Both the position numbers and the translations under genes were made by a program. From a virus: a DNA stretch of 38,478 nt. The stretch covers positions 1 to 38,478 of the IMG/VR virus record IMGVR_UViG_3300042260_000401, one strand, 5' to 3'. The notes under the pieces are model-generated. The model saw only the letters and a program-made list of their open reading frames with translations. It was not told where the DNA came from and did not search any database. This document shows, in pieces, positions 16,002 to 25,071 of the stretch (positions within the stretch are counted from its first letter, which is position 1; the number at the start of each line of letters is the position of its first letter).

Positions 16002-17669
16002 ATGAAAAATCTAGTAAATAAGATTGAAGCCTTAAAAGAGGAGGTTACACTAGTTGAAACTAAAAAAACCCAAAAATTCTTTTTATCTGAAATGAAAAGA
16101 ATCGGTATTGAAAAATTACCTTACTCTTACACATCCCTTAAACGTTTTATCGACCCTGAAACAATGGACATCCATTATAATAAACATTATAAAGGTTATG
16201 TTGAAAAATTAAATTTGGCGTTAGATAAGAAAAAATTTGGTGATTTGGACTTAGAACAAATTGTAAAAACAATTAGTCGTTTTAATAAAAACGTTAGAAA
16301 TAACGCAGGTGGTGCTTATAACCACGCACTTTTTTGGAAAATGTTAACACCGATGCCGCAAAAACCTAAAGGTTTAATTCTTAAAAAAATAGAGACTGAG
16401 TTTGGTACTATTGGAGCGTTTAAAAAGAAATTTGATGAGATTGCGAAAGAAAGATTTGGTTCAGGTTGGGTTTGGTTAGTTGTTACTAAAAATAATTCAT
16501 TAAAAATTATGTCAACCCCAAATCAAGACAACCCATTAATGAATGACGTTAAAGACGGTGGTTATCCTATTTTAGGATTAGATTTATGGGAACACGCATA
16601 TTATTTAAAATACCGAAACAAAAGAGATGAATATATTAAAAACTTTTGGACTGCGGTTAACTGGGAATTTGTCGAAAAGTTATATAAAATGAAAATTGAG
16701 ACAAGGATTGATGAGGAAATTGTAATGACTCAATTAATGAATTCCTCTAACAAAGATATTCTAAGCGAAGACGAAATAAAATCCCAAAGTTGTTCAACAA
16801 GTGAGGAACAAATGTTTAAAAAACTATTATTTCCCCCTACGGATTTATTAGAGAAATCGGATTTATACGGTAAATTTAAAAAAGAATATATCTCAGGATG
16901 GATGGACATACTTAAAAAATCCTACCCTGAAAATTGGAAAGAAAAAAATTCTATTTTCGTTGGTCACGAAGCTGGACTATATAGTAAACAAAATGTTAGG
17001 TCATTACTTATGAATTTAACATCATCGTATACCGCATTTTGTATTATTCATAAAGACGTTAACGAATATCTTAAAAAGAATAATCAAAACACTATAGAAT
17101 ATGGGGATAACCCAAATACTAATATAGTTGAATTAAGGAAGTTTTTCTCAGTACTCGACGGATTAAGGTCTAACATATTCAAACGAGGTGAACAATCTAA
17201 CACTTTAAAACAAATTGGTGGTGTTTTGAAAAAAACAGATTGTTTAGGTAAACGAAACGAGGAGGCGGCTATGAAAATTATAAATCAAAATTATGGTGAA
17301 GGTGCTTGTACAATCGTTTCAGGTGGAGGTATGACCAAAGATATGTTATCGGGGATTGACGCAACCGTAGTTATGGATGGTAAAGAATATACTTCACAAA
17401 TTAAACCTTTTAAAAATATTTTTGAAAAAGATGGTTATTTTGTGGTCCAAGGGTCCTCAAGTACCCAATCATATAATAAAGTTAATTTACTTATTTTTGT
17501 TAATGTTAAAACAAAACAAGTAAGAATCTATAAAACCCCAAAAACCAGAATTTACCAAGGAAGTTATTACATTCCAAAAGAAAACGAGGTTGCAACCATA
17601 TTTGCGAAAGGAGAATTGGAATTAATCGACTGTAACAAATATTTATCTGAAAACATTATATGGGAATAA
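16002..17669 (+). CDS. Superoxide dismutase domain fused to a PD-(D/E)XK nuclease-like domain
   Basis: The 555-residue product holds a complete Fe/Mn superoxide dismutase domain at about residues 36-227, after a 35-residue basic helix. The four metal ligands are in place: His58 in MDIHYNKHY, His108 in GGAYNHALFW, and Asp194 and His198 in LDLWEHAYYLKY. Gly104 and Gln175 (NQDNPL) are the Mn-type combination. It should convert superoxide to peroxide and oxygen if folded and metallated. Residues 230-555 are unrelated; a segment from about 415 reads KRNEEAAMKI, then GIDATVV (Asp453) and YTSQIKP (Gln466, Lys468), followed by a strand NLLIFVNV. This E...D...QxK layout is that of PD-(D/E)XK nucleases, though I cannot name a family. 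The stop overlaps the gp13-like start by 10 bases, so the two are co-translated, suggesting a virion or assembly role. Confidence 0.85.
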   Translation: MKNLVNKIEALKEEVTLVETKKTQKFFLSEMKRIGIEKLPYSYTSLKRFIDPETMDIHYNKHYKGYVEKLNLALDKKKFGDLDLEQIVKTISRFNKNVRNNAGGAYNHALFWKMLTPMPQKPKGLILKKIETEFGTIGAFKKKFDEIAKERFGSGWVWLVVTKNNSLKIMSTPNQDNPLMNDVKDGGYPILGLDLWEHAYYLKYRNKRDEYIKNFWTAVNWEFVEKLYKMKIETRIDEEIVMTQLMNSSNKDILSEDEIKSQSCSTSEEQMFKKLLFPPTDLLEKSDLYGKFKKEYISGWMDILKKSYPENWKEKNSIFVGHEAGLYSKQNVRSLLMNLTSSYTAFCIIHKDVNEYLKKNNQNTIEYGDNPNTNIVELRKFFSVLDGLRSNIFKRGEQSNTLKQIGGVLKKTDCLGKRNEEAAMKIINQNYGEGACTIVSGGGMTKDMLSGIDATVVMDGKEYTSQIKPFKNIFEKDGYFVVQGSSSTQSYNKVNLLIFVNVKTKQVRIYKTPKTRIYQGSYYIPKENEVATIFAKGELELIDCNKYLSENIIWE

Positions 17670-18772
17670 TAGCAGAACCAAATAGAACAAAATTATATAC
17701 AAGAGTTAAACACCTATTAGGTGCACCTCTTAGAAGTGTTGAATTAGAGGATGAAATGATGGACTCATTATTGGAGTTGTCTATTGGAGATTATTCTCAA
17801 TACATCCAAGATTGGTTAATTGAATCACAATGGTCAGCACTACAAAATCTTAATCTTGACGAACAATCGTTAACAAGAGCTTTCATAACAAGAAGTTTGG
17901 ACTATGAGACAAGATACACTTACGCCTATTCTAAAATTGTAGGTTTACAAGCTGGTGGAGATTGGGTATTAAAAAAGGATTATATTGTAACTGAAAAAAA
18001 TCAACAACTTTACGAAATTCCTAAAGGTAGAGAGATAAATGAACTTTTATGGTTCACTCCCGCAACTATGAATAACGTTATGTTCGACCCATTCGCATTT
18101 GGAGCTATGGGAGGTCCAGGTCTTGGTGGTGTTGGAGGTTTTTCTCAGTTAGGGTATTCAGGTTCATATACTATGATGCCAGCATTCGATATGTTATTAA
18201 GAATGCAAGAGACAAATATCCAAAGACGTATTATTGGTAGTGACTTGACATACAGAATAACCGCATTACCTGATGGTAAAAAAATGATTCACCTAATGAA
18301 TACTCCTGGTGGTAAATGGGATTTTGGTAGTGCTAATTACCATAATGGTAAAGTATGGTATTGGTATTATGATGTTGATGGAGCGGATAGAGATAAATGT
18401 TTAAGTGACAATCCTGATATCGTAAAATTACCTTCAGATGTTCCTTTGGATGAAATCTCTTGGGAGGATTTAAATAACCCCGCACAACAATGGATTAGAA
18501 GATGGTTTATTGGTTTGTGTAAAGAGGCGTTAGGACGAGTTAGAGGAAAATATAGTGGTAATCTTAAAACACCTGATAGTGAACTTACTATGGATTATAC
18601 GAGTTTATTAACAGAGGGTAAAGACGAAAGAGCAAAACTACAAGAGGAATTAATGGCACGTTTAGAAAGATTAAGACCTGAAAAACAAATAGAGAAAGAC
18701 GCATTAATTGCTGAAAATCTAAATAAGGCTTTGAAATTTAGAGCAATGCCAAGACAAATATACGTAATTTAA
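17660..18772 (+). CDS. 13: Neck protein (gp13-like)
   Basis: The 370-residue protein resembles the T4 gp13 neck family (309 residues): an N-terminal LYTRVKHLLGAPLRSVELEDEMMDSLLELSIGDYS region, a helix with WLIESQW, then the YEIPKGREINELLWFTP strand, and a C-terminal helix QQWIRRWFIGLCKEALGRVRGKYSG followed by DYTSLLTEGKDERAKLQEELMARL. gp13 sits under the portal and with gp14 joins head to tail. A Gly-rich loop (residues about 150-175, GAMGGPGLGGVGG) is an extra feature. It starts within the last codons of the superoxide dismutase fusion gene. It is on the strand opposite to the gp14- and gp15-like genes, unlike the single T4 13-14-15 cluster. Confidence 0.75.
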   Translation: MGIIAEPNRTKLYTRVKHLLGAPLRSVELEDEMMDSLLELSIGDYSQYIQDWLIESQWSALQNLNLDEQSLTRAFITRSLDYETRYTYAYSKIVGLQAGGDWVLKKDYIVTEKNQQLYEIPKGREINELLWFTPATMNNVMFDPFAFGAMGGPGLGGVGGFSQLGYSGSYTMMPAFDMLLRMQETNIQRRIIGSDLTYRITALPDGKKMIHLMNTPGGKWDFGSANYHNGKVWYWYYDVDGADRDKCLSDNPDIVKLPSDVPLDEISWEDLNNPAQQWIRRWFIGLCKEALGRVRGKYSGNLKTPDSELTMDYTSLLTEGKDERAKLQEELMARLERLRPEKQIEKDALIAENLNKALKFRAMPRQIYVI

Positions 18773-18776
18773 TTTT

Positions 18777-19112
18777 ATGGCAATAATAAGAAGTACACCT
18801 TCGGAAAGAATAATAAATGGACAGGTCATAGTATCATCTGAGAACGCTTTAGTTTCTGAAACACAATTCAGAACTAAAGGTGAGAGTACTGTTGTTATTA
18901 AAGATGTGGAATTTTCTAAAGTTATTTTAGACCACTCATCAACAGACCACATAGTTATTAAGGCTTTGACTAAAGTACTAATTCTACCAAGTTCGGGTAG
19001 AATTGATGAAGAGTTCGACGAAATTCTAATAGATAAAGGCGCTTGTGTCGAATTTAAATTTATATCAGGTAATTGGTATATTTTAAGTTCAGACGGATTA
19101 AAACAATCCTAA
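18777..19112 (+). CDS. Small beta-rich phage protein, unknown
   Basis: The 111-residue product begins 4 bases after the neck gene stop and is probably in the same transcript. It is rich in beta strands and ends with GACVEFKFISGNWYILSSDG, a type of ending I associate with small virion or fibre proteins of tailed phages. No enzyme motif is visible. A decoration or head-tail accessory protein is possible from its place next to the neck gene. Confidence 0.65.
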   Translation: MAIIRSTPSERIINGQVIVSSENALVSETQFRTKGESTVVIKDVEFSKVILDHSSTDHIVIKALTKVLILPSSGRIDEEFDEILIDKGACVEFKFISGNWYILSSDGLKQS

Positions 19113-19115
19113 AAC

Positions 19116-19156
19116 AAAAAAGGAATATGTAATTTTAACATATTCCTTTTTTTTTT
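19116..19156. terminator. Bidirectional rho-independent terminator
   Basis: AAGGAATATGT and ACATATTCCTT form an 11-base stem with a 7-base loop, with an A-run before and ten or more T after. It lies between the converging small beta-rich gene (plus) and the DNA polymerase (minus), whose last codons reach into the T-run, and works in both directions. Confidence 0.9.
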
Positions 19157-21866
19157 AATTAATATATTCCTCCCAACCTTCATCGGCCAACTCATACATA
19201 TAGTCAGGACTTAATCCTCGTTTACCCCAATAAACCATCTCAGGTTCTGAAATCGCTAATACGTCCTCAAGTTTATCTTGACCTGACTCGTCAAATGGTT
19301 TTCCATTAATTAACTCACATTGTTCTTTAGTAAATAAACCACGTTTTTCAGGGTCCAAAACTAATAACCCATCTCTAATTTCATCTTTAAACACCACCAA
19401 CAATGGTTCAATACGTTTGTTAAATGTAGTAATCGCTCTTGGTACATTATAGTCACCAGTTAAGTCAGGATTGTCTTCTAACTCTTTAGGGTCTAACATA
19501 TAACAATTTAAAACTGTGTCATTACCTTTTTTCTGAACGTCACCGTGAGACGCTCTAAGTCCATTATTAACATAGAAGATAACATCACCAAGATTAATAT
19601 TTAATCCGTGCTTAATCGCTAATTCCATATGAGCCATCTTACTCATAGAACCACCCGATTTAGTTTTTTGAGTACTTCTAATTCGGTAATCTTCTAACGA
19701 TAATTTAACCTTAGCTCTTTGAGCGATTTGTTTTAAAGGAATTCTTCGGTCAAATATTTTCTGTAAGTATTCGTAGTACCATTCAACAAACTCTTGTCCC
19801 TTACCTTCTAATAATAATTTAACCCCCTTATCTAAGAACGCCTCAATATAAAGTGGTAATTTCTTAGATTTAATGGTATTACCAGTTAATTTTACTTTAC
19901 CCTTAGCATCCATAACCGCATAATTTTTACGAGCCAAGTTTATACAAGAAGGCCAAGTACCATCAGTATCTAAAGCCATCTCACCTCTCATAAACAAGTC
20001 ATTGAATTCTGCAACGTCGGCATCATCACCTGTATACTCCTTACCCTCTTTAACTTTCCAATTTAACCCTTTACCAACATAACGTCTGTTTTCCCATCCC
20101 TCAGGTTTAGAGAAGTTGACACCGTCCGTATCCATTACAAGTGGGGTATAACCACGTTTCATAAAGAACTTAATCATCATACGAAGATATTGTCTACCCG
20201 TACAAGTAATCTGTTCTCCCATATACATATCACCCCACGCAAACACCTGTGGGGCGGATAACGCACCGAACATCGAGTTAATAAAAATCTTAATCGGTAA
20301 CTGTTTACGGTCATACGATAGAGATTTTTTAGGGTCTGATTTCTCATACTGACCTGCCAAATTTTTATATAAGATACGAGTATCACGGAAATACTTCAAC
20401 ATAGCTTTCATACCTCCTGTAACGTCACATTCAGGGAATACATCGTGTACTAACTGAATAGAAGGGTACAGGGAACTAAAGTCAAGTTTCAATACGTTTC
20501 TTGAATACCCTACTTTAAGTAATCTTGATAGACCTCCCACAAAATCAGTTTTCTCTTGTTTTTTGGGGATTGCTAATTTGAACTTATATGACCAAGCCAA
20601 CATCAACATTTTCCATAATGTTGCGGTACCCATAGTTGAAACTCTTTCATACGTTGTTGGAATCATAGACGCCAATAAGAACGAACCTTGATTGAATTCG
20701 TCATCCACAATAAGAGTTTCTTCTAAGTCATCGTCAAGATATCTCTCAACTATATTATCACCTGTGGTTTTAATGTAAGTGCCAGGAAATCTTTTGTCTA
20801 AATCGTTAAACGCAGGATTATCAGCTCTTTTATATTTACCGTTTGTAACATTTAACCAATACTCTTCTTTCTTGGCATACATAGGTCCGATATCTAAGTG
20901 GTCAATATAGATACGGTCATCCGCCTCAGCGTCAATATATTGTGTAATATATTTCAAACCTGCAGATTTAATACTTGAATTAATTGCTTGGGCTCTACGA
21001 ACTGAGTGAATAATATCGATAATATTGTAACCCCATATAGACACCTGATTAAATCGCTCAACCTCATTCGCAAGTTTTAACATACTCTCTTTTTGAGATA
21101 TTGTTCTTGCAGGATTTAAAGAACGGCAGGTTTTTTTGATATCTAAGTTAAGTGCCTGACATCTTTCAAAAATCCAAAACCAGTCGAAGTTTGCTGAATT
21201 GTAACCACCAATAATACTTGGTTTTAACTCATCAATAATATTGAAGAACTCAATAAGGCCTTGTCTCTCTTGTTCTTCTGTCGCACATTCGATTACCTTT
21301 TGGTAACCTTTATTGGTTTTTATTCCAATCATAAAGATACGACCGTCCTTAGGTTCAAGTGCGGTCGTCTCTAAGTCGAATACAAGTCGAGTAACATCAT
21401 TGTACTCCTCATATCCTTTAAATAAACGTTTTTCTCTTTGGATTAAGTATTGTTCTACGGGAGGTAGAATCATTATTAAATCTTTGGCTCTTTCACTCCA
21501 AGGGTCTAATCCACCATCTCGAAAGAACTGTATTAAAGTACGATAACCTTTTAGGGATTTTACCATATACTTAAGACCTTGTTCCATTCTATCGTTACCT
21601 TTAGTCTCTAACTTTTCGATAACAATACCATACTTGGTCATATACTCTTTCTGAGCAGCTTTTGAGTTTTGATAAAAATTCAAACCTCTTAAGTCTCCGA
21701 CCCAAGCGAATGCAATAAAACTGTCTTTTTGGATTACTTTACCCTGTCCAGGGATTTCTTTAATTTTATAAACTGAATCTGACACATAATCAAATTCGAC
21801 CGCGACAATGAATTCTTCGGGGTCATTACCTTCTAGGAAGGTTTTAATTTCTTCTTGACTAATCAT
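19155..21866 (-). CDS. 43: Family B replicative DNA polymerase (gp43-like)
   Basis: The 903-residue enzyme (T4 gp43: 898) has an intact proofreading and polymerase core. Exonuclease motifs: LVFDLETTALEP with Asp164 and Glu166, IIGGYNSANFDWFW with Asp228, and YLDDDLEETL. Polymerase motifs: A at about residue 460 (LKLDFSSLYPSI), B (KIFINSMFGAL), and C at about residue 578 (MDTDGVNFS). An NH2-terminal domain of 160 residues precedes. It copies the phage genome. It is a single unsplit reading frame, with no intron or intein seen. Its upstream region has a TATATTTATGTTTG sequence 60 bases away that contains both TATTTAT and a TAnnTTTG box like the Bacteroidetes -7 element, so host RNA polymerase could use it early. 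Confidence 0.97.
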   Translation of the reverse strand: MISQEEIKTFLEGNDPEEFIVAVEFDYVSDSVYKIKEIPGQGKVIQKDSFIAFAWVGDLRGLNFYQNSKAAQKEYMTKYGIVIEKLETKGNDRMEQGLKYMVKSLKGYRTLIQFFRDGGLDPWSERAKDLIMILPPVEQYLIQREKRLFKGYEEYNDVTRLVFDLETTALEPKDGRIFMIGIKTNKGYQKVIECATEEQERQGLIEFFNIIDELKPSIIGGYNSANFDWFWIFERCQALNLDIKKTCRSLNPARTISQKESMLKLANEVERFNQVSIWGYNIIDIIHSVRRAQAINSSIKSAGLKYITQYIDAEADDRIYIDHLDIGPMYAKKEEYWLNVTNGKYKRADNPAFNDLDKRFPGTYIKTTGDNIVERYLDDDLEETLIVDDEFNQGSFLLASMIPTTYERVSTMGTATLWKMLMLAWSYKFKLAIPKKQEKTDFVGGLSRLLKVGYSRNVLKLDFSSLYPSIQLVHDVFPECDVTGGMKAMLKYFRDTRILYKNLAGQYEKSDPKKSLSYDRKQLPIKIFINSMFGALSAPQVFAWGDMYMGEQITCTGRQYLRMMIKFFMKRGYTPLVMDTDGVNFSKPEGWENRRYVGKGLNWKVKEGKEYTGDDADVAEFNDLFMRGEMALDTDGTWPSCINLARKNYAVMDAKGKVKLTGNTIKSKKLPLYIEAFLDKGVKLLLEGKGQEFVEWYYEYLQKIFDRRIPLKQIAQRAKVKLSLEDYRIRSTQKTKSGGSMSKMAHMELAIKHGLNINLGDVIFYVNNGLRASHGDVQKKGNDTVLNCYMLDPKELEDNPDLTGDYNVPRAITTFNKRIEPLLVVFKDEIRDGLLVLDPEKRGLFTKEQCELINGKPFDESGQDKLEDVLAISEPEMVYWGKRGLSPDYMYELADEGWEEYIN

Positions 21867-21928
21867 TTTTTCTATCTTTTACGTGTGGTTCATTAGCTGC
21901 CAAAAAATTCGACATTTACCTTACAAAC

Positions 21929-21935
21929 ATAAATA
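21929..21935 (-). promoter_or_regulatory. Candidate promoter for DNA polymerase (TATTTAT overlapping TAnnTTTG)
   Basis: Sense-strand TATTTATGTTTG lies about 60 bases before the polymerase ATG. It contains the phage motif TATTTAT and the sequence TATGTTTG, which fits the Bacteroidetes TAnnTTTG consensus; no clear TTG box lies at the usual distance upstream. Confidence 0.4.
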
Positions 21936-21960
21936 TAGAAATTTAAAAATCCGAAGTCAA

Positions 21961-22341
21961 TTAACAACAAGCGGTGTCGGAAATAAAACTATCTTGGACC
22001 GTGATAAATAGTTGCTCTCTAATAGGTACTATTAGGTCTCCTTGTTCGTTTTTTAACATAAATTGACCTTCGTAACGACCAACTTTATTAGTATCTTTTT
22101 TAGTAAAAGTATAATAAATATAATATTCGGTTGGGGTATTTGGGTCAATAAATGTTTTTGATACAAACCCAGCTCGTTTAGATACTATTTTAGGAATACC
22201 TGTCTCAACGTCCACCATACTAAATAGTATAGATGATGATTCTATCAAATCCATAAAGTTTTGATAATCACTTCTACCGTCTTTTACGACTTGCATTTTA
22301 AGTACGGGTAATGTTGCGTTTTTTTTGATATAAAATTCCAT
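21961..22341 (-). CDS. BppU-like small baseplate/receptor-associated protein
   Basis: The 126-residue protein begins with a strand-rich Ig-like pattern: ATLPVLKMQVVKDGRSDYQNF, SILFSMVDVETGIPKIV, EYYIYYTFTKKDT, VGRYEGQFMLKNEQGDLIVP and EQLFITVQDSFI. This order matches the N-terminal domain of phage baseplate upper proteins (BppU_N), which connects receptor-binding proteins to the baseplate. It ends with CC. It is the last gene of the glycosyltransferase and fibre block but has its own TATTTAT element 15 bases before the ATG, suggesting separate late expression. Resemblance is by pattern only. Confidence 0.5.
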   Translation of the reverse strand: MEFYIKKNATLPVLKMQVVKDGRSDYQNFMDLIESSSILFSMVDVETGIPKIVSKRAGFVSKTFIDPNTPTEYYIYYTFTKKDTNKVGRYEGQFMLKNEQGDLIVPIREQLFITVQDSFISDTACC

Positions 22342-22356
22342 TAAGGTTTTTTATTT

Positions 22357-22363
22357 ATAAATA
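22357..22363 (-). promoter_or_regulatory. Candidate promoter element TATTTAT
   Basis: Sense-strand TATTTAT lies 15 bases before the ATG of the BppU-like gene. Confidence 0.45.
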
Positions 22364-22365
22364 TT

Positions 22366-22412
22366 AAATTATTGGAAATAAAATCCATCTATCGATTATA
22401 TCCCAATAATTT
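22366..22412 (-). terminator. Weak terminator-like inverted repeat after the tandem glycosyltransferase gene
   Basis: AAATTATTGG and CCAATAATTT form a 10-base, AT-rich stem with a 27-base loop spanning the end of the glycosyltransferase gene. Only a short A/T tract follows, so termination is uncertain. Confidence 0.3.
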
Positions 22413-25068
22413 TAAAAATATGTTCTTTAGATAATTCCCATACAAAGTTAGTATTATCAGAGATACCTCCAGAAAATACTAAGTAGTCCTCAACCTCAAT
22501 GACTGAAGAAACGAAGAATAGGTCGTAAGGAATTAGTTTATGAATTATAGGTCTTGTACAAAACTTAATTGGTAACATATTTTTATCCAAAATTACGGCA
22601 TAATGGTTATATTTTTTTTCACTATAAAATTTGGTATGAATAAAATATAGGTAAACCCCTCGACTTTCTATAAAAATTGGATTTGACGACCCTCCTGTGG
22701 CAATCTTAATTGGACCCCCGACATATGATGTGAAATAAACTTCATTATCAGGAACATTCTCATTTAACGGCCACTCAATATTGATATTTTTTTCAAATTC
22801 CAAAGTTTCAAAATTAACACACTTATACACCACATATCTTGGGGTGGTCGAATAAATAAAATATAATTCACCGTCTTTTTCAAAAAATAACCAGTTTTTC
22901 TCCCATATTTTTTCAGGGCCAACAAATGAAACTCGATTATATTCCTCAATTTTAACGTCTCCCAAAAATTTATATTCCTCATTTAAAATAGACACTTTGG
23001 TGTTGAAGTCCTCATCAATGTAGGAAACACAAAGATAGTTTTTATTCTTATACGTAAACCATCGGTAATCCTCGAATTTTGCAATATCATTAAACCCTGT
23101 AATATGTTTTTCGGATTCGGAAATAATATTAAAATCAAAATCATAATTAATTTCTAATAATGACCGACAATCACCAATAACTTTCATAAAATGAGTTCTT
23201 GACGTATCTTTATCTAATCTACCAACACCTTTATATCCTGTCTTGGTTTTTAGTAGTGTTAAATTATGAGAAATACCAATATTTGATTTATTGGTTTTTA
23301 TTTCCTTATTACTTTTAGACCTCCAAGTACCGTCAAACATATGAACAACATAAACATCATCATCACAATCAAACGGGTTTGAATAGTTTTTAAATGAATT
23401 AGAATGTGACTGATTAGAGCCAAATTTATCAATATTAAACAATACCGACTTATCTTGGTATATATTGTCAGTGTTTAATATGGATAAGTCTTGTCCTGAA
23501 AAATAGTCTATTGCGTGTTTTGTAAATCTACCAGGACCTGTATTACTTATAACATCACCGTTAACTGGGTTATTACAAATGTCTAAAATTAATTTCTTAA
23601 AGAAGTTATGTTTAGGTTTTGCGGCAAAAGTCCAATTACATACTGACACTACATATCCATTATGATTATGTCCGATTTTGTCCATCCCAAAAGTTTCTGC
23701 AACCTCAAGAGGTAAATTAGCTTCAATACCTAAAATTAAATCGTGATTAATTGTCCAAAGGTCTAGAGGTGTATTACAATAAGTGTCGGAGTCGGTATAA
23801 ACACCTCCAAATAAATAAATTATACAATATCTCCAAAAATCAGATTTTTCCCCGCCATTATGTAACGTTAAAAAATACGATAAAGTATCGACACCTATTA
23901 ACGTTTTTAATTCTTCATTGTTTTTTTTAAAAAAATTAAGACATTCTTCATCAGAATAATAGTTTAATTTCCAATAGGGATTTTTCTCCGAAAACGAATT
24001 AACCATATAACTATTAACCCCCAAAGGGTCGTAAGTTGTGTAATAAAGATTTCTTGGTATTTCTCGATAAACAATTTTATTAGTATATAAAGAATAGTAT
24101 GTCGGAATTTTTAATTCCATCATCTCTCTATTTTTATCGGGATATTCAGTATACACCAAATCAATATTCCCTAATTTAATTGTTTTAGTTTCCCAATTAT
24201 GTTTTAATATTTTTACATTAGTCCCATTTAACTCTTGTAACCCTAATTCATACTCATTATTTTCGTTAAGTCCATAAAATTTGTTTACGGTTTTTCCTAA
24301 AAGACTTGGTCCACATATATCCAAATAATACAAATCTTTACGATTAGACACATTTTCAACAATAGAGTCAATCATTTTTTTAAAAATAGGATTTTTAGGT
24401 TCTGACGCCATAAAAGCATTATATAAAAAACTTTTAGACATTGGGTCGTCCCTACCAACAATAAACGAGTCGTTAGGTCCAATGTATTCTTCTAAACTTT
24501 TCAAACATATCATATCAGAATCAACATACACACCACCTTTTTCATATAAAACACAACATCTAAATAGGTCGGCCTTGAACGCTCCTGGAACTAAATCTAA
24601 ATAAGCGTTTAAGACTTTAACCCCGAAGAATTTTTCAATAAAATTTTCACATTCGTTATCGGTATAAAAGTAATGTTCGTATTCGGGGTTTAAAGTTTTC
24701 CAACTACTAATAGAATCATACATCCCTTTAGGAACTTCATTGGTTTTGAATGTTTGATAAATAACTCTAGGTATCTTTTGTGAGGATAGTTCCTTAGAGG
24801 TGTCTAGTAAATCATACTCAACATCAATCAATAACGATTCCCCCCAACCTAAATTTGGATTGTCTGTCCTCCTGATTTGAATAACGTCATCTATTTGAAT
24901 CACTTCAAATGTGTCAGACCATTTTTCAAACTTTCTAGGGTAAAAAACAGGATTCTTATAATGTTTAGATAATTTTAATATTTTAACATTATTCTCTGAA
25001 ATTCCAGCACTAATAATGTCTTTATTACTATTTTTAACGCTCGACGGAGTATAATGAGGTATTAACAT
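22396..25068 (-). CDS. Three-domain protein: two OCH1-like glycosyltransferase domains plus beta-propeller-like domain
   Basis: The 890-residue product has two copies of the DXD sugar-transferase fold (OCH1/GT32 type). Copy one, residues about 98-300, has IPRVIYQTFKTNEVP, FKADLFRCCVLYEKGGVYVDSD with the DxD near 184-186. Copy two, about 335-560, has IPRNLYYTTYDPLG and KSDFWRYCIIYLFGGVYTDSD near 425. Both keep the acidic nucleotide-sugar/Mn motif, so both may be active. Residues about 608-890 are a repeated beta-strand region (YRWFTYKNKNYLCVSY, EKNWLFFEKDGELYFIYS, GGSSNPIFIESRGVYLYFIHTKF) like five-bladed propeller glycosidase/phosphorylase folds (GH130-like), with no confirmed catalytic residue. 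It starts 4 bases after the GT60-like gene. It may build a disaccharide on virion proteins or host glycans. Confidence 0.8.
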   Translation of the reverse strand: MLIPHYTPSSVKNSNKDIISAGISENNVKILKLSKHYKNPVFYPRKFEKWSDTFEVIQIDDVIQIRRTDNPNLGWGESLLIDVEYDLLDTSKELSSQKIPRVIYQTFKTNEVPKGMYDSISSWKTLNPEYEHYFYTDNECENFIEKFFGVKVLNAYLDLVPGAFKADLFRCCVLYEKGGVYVDSDMICLKSLEEYIGPNDSFIVGRDDPMSKSFLYNAFMASEPKNPIFKKMIDSIVENVSNRKDLYYLDICGPSLLGKTVNKFYGLNENNEYELGLQELNGTNVKILKHNWETKTIKLGNIDLVYTEYPDKNREMMELKIPTYYSLYTNKIVYREIPRNLYYTTYDPLGVNSYMVNSFSEKNPYWKLNYYSDEECLNFFKKNNEELKTLIGVDTLSYFLTLHNGGEKSDFWRYCIIYLFGGVYTDSDTYCNTPLDLWTINHDLILGIEANLPLEVAETFGMDKIGHNHNGYVVSVCNWTFAAKPKHNFFKKLILDICNNPVNGDVISNTGPGRFTKHAIDYFSGQDLSILNTDNIYQDKSVLFNIDKFGSNQSHSNSFKNYSNPFDCDDDVYVVHMFDGTWRSKSNKEIKTNKSNIGISHNLTLLKTKTGYKGVGRLDKDTSRTHFMKVIGDCRSLLEINYDFDFNIISESEKHITGFNDIAKFEDYRWFTYKNKNYLCVSYIDEDFNTKVSILNEEYKFLGDVKIEEYNRVSFVGPEKIWEKNWLFFEKDGELYFIYSTTPRYVVYKCVNFETLEFEKNINIEWPLNENVPDNEVYFTSYVGGPIKIATGGSSNPIFIESRGVYLYFIHTKFYSEKKYNHYAVILDKNMLPIKFCTRPIIHKLIPYDLFFVSSVIEVEDYLVFSGGISDNTNFVWELSKEHIFKIIGI

Positions 25069-25071
25069 ATT

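Noticed and set aside
16002-17669. Host superoxide dismutase contamination or chimeric assembly
   Set aside because: The dismutase part continues in the same frame into the phage-like half and overlaps the neck gene; base composition looks like the neighbours. An assembly artefact is still listed as a way to refute the finding.
19155-21866. Intein or intron in the DNA polymerase
   Set aside because: All polymerase and exonuclease motifs lie in one frame of normal length with no insert.
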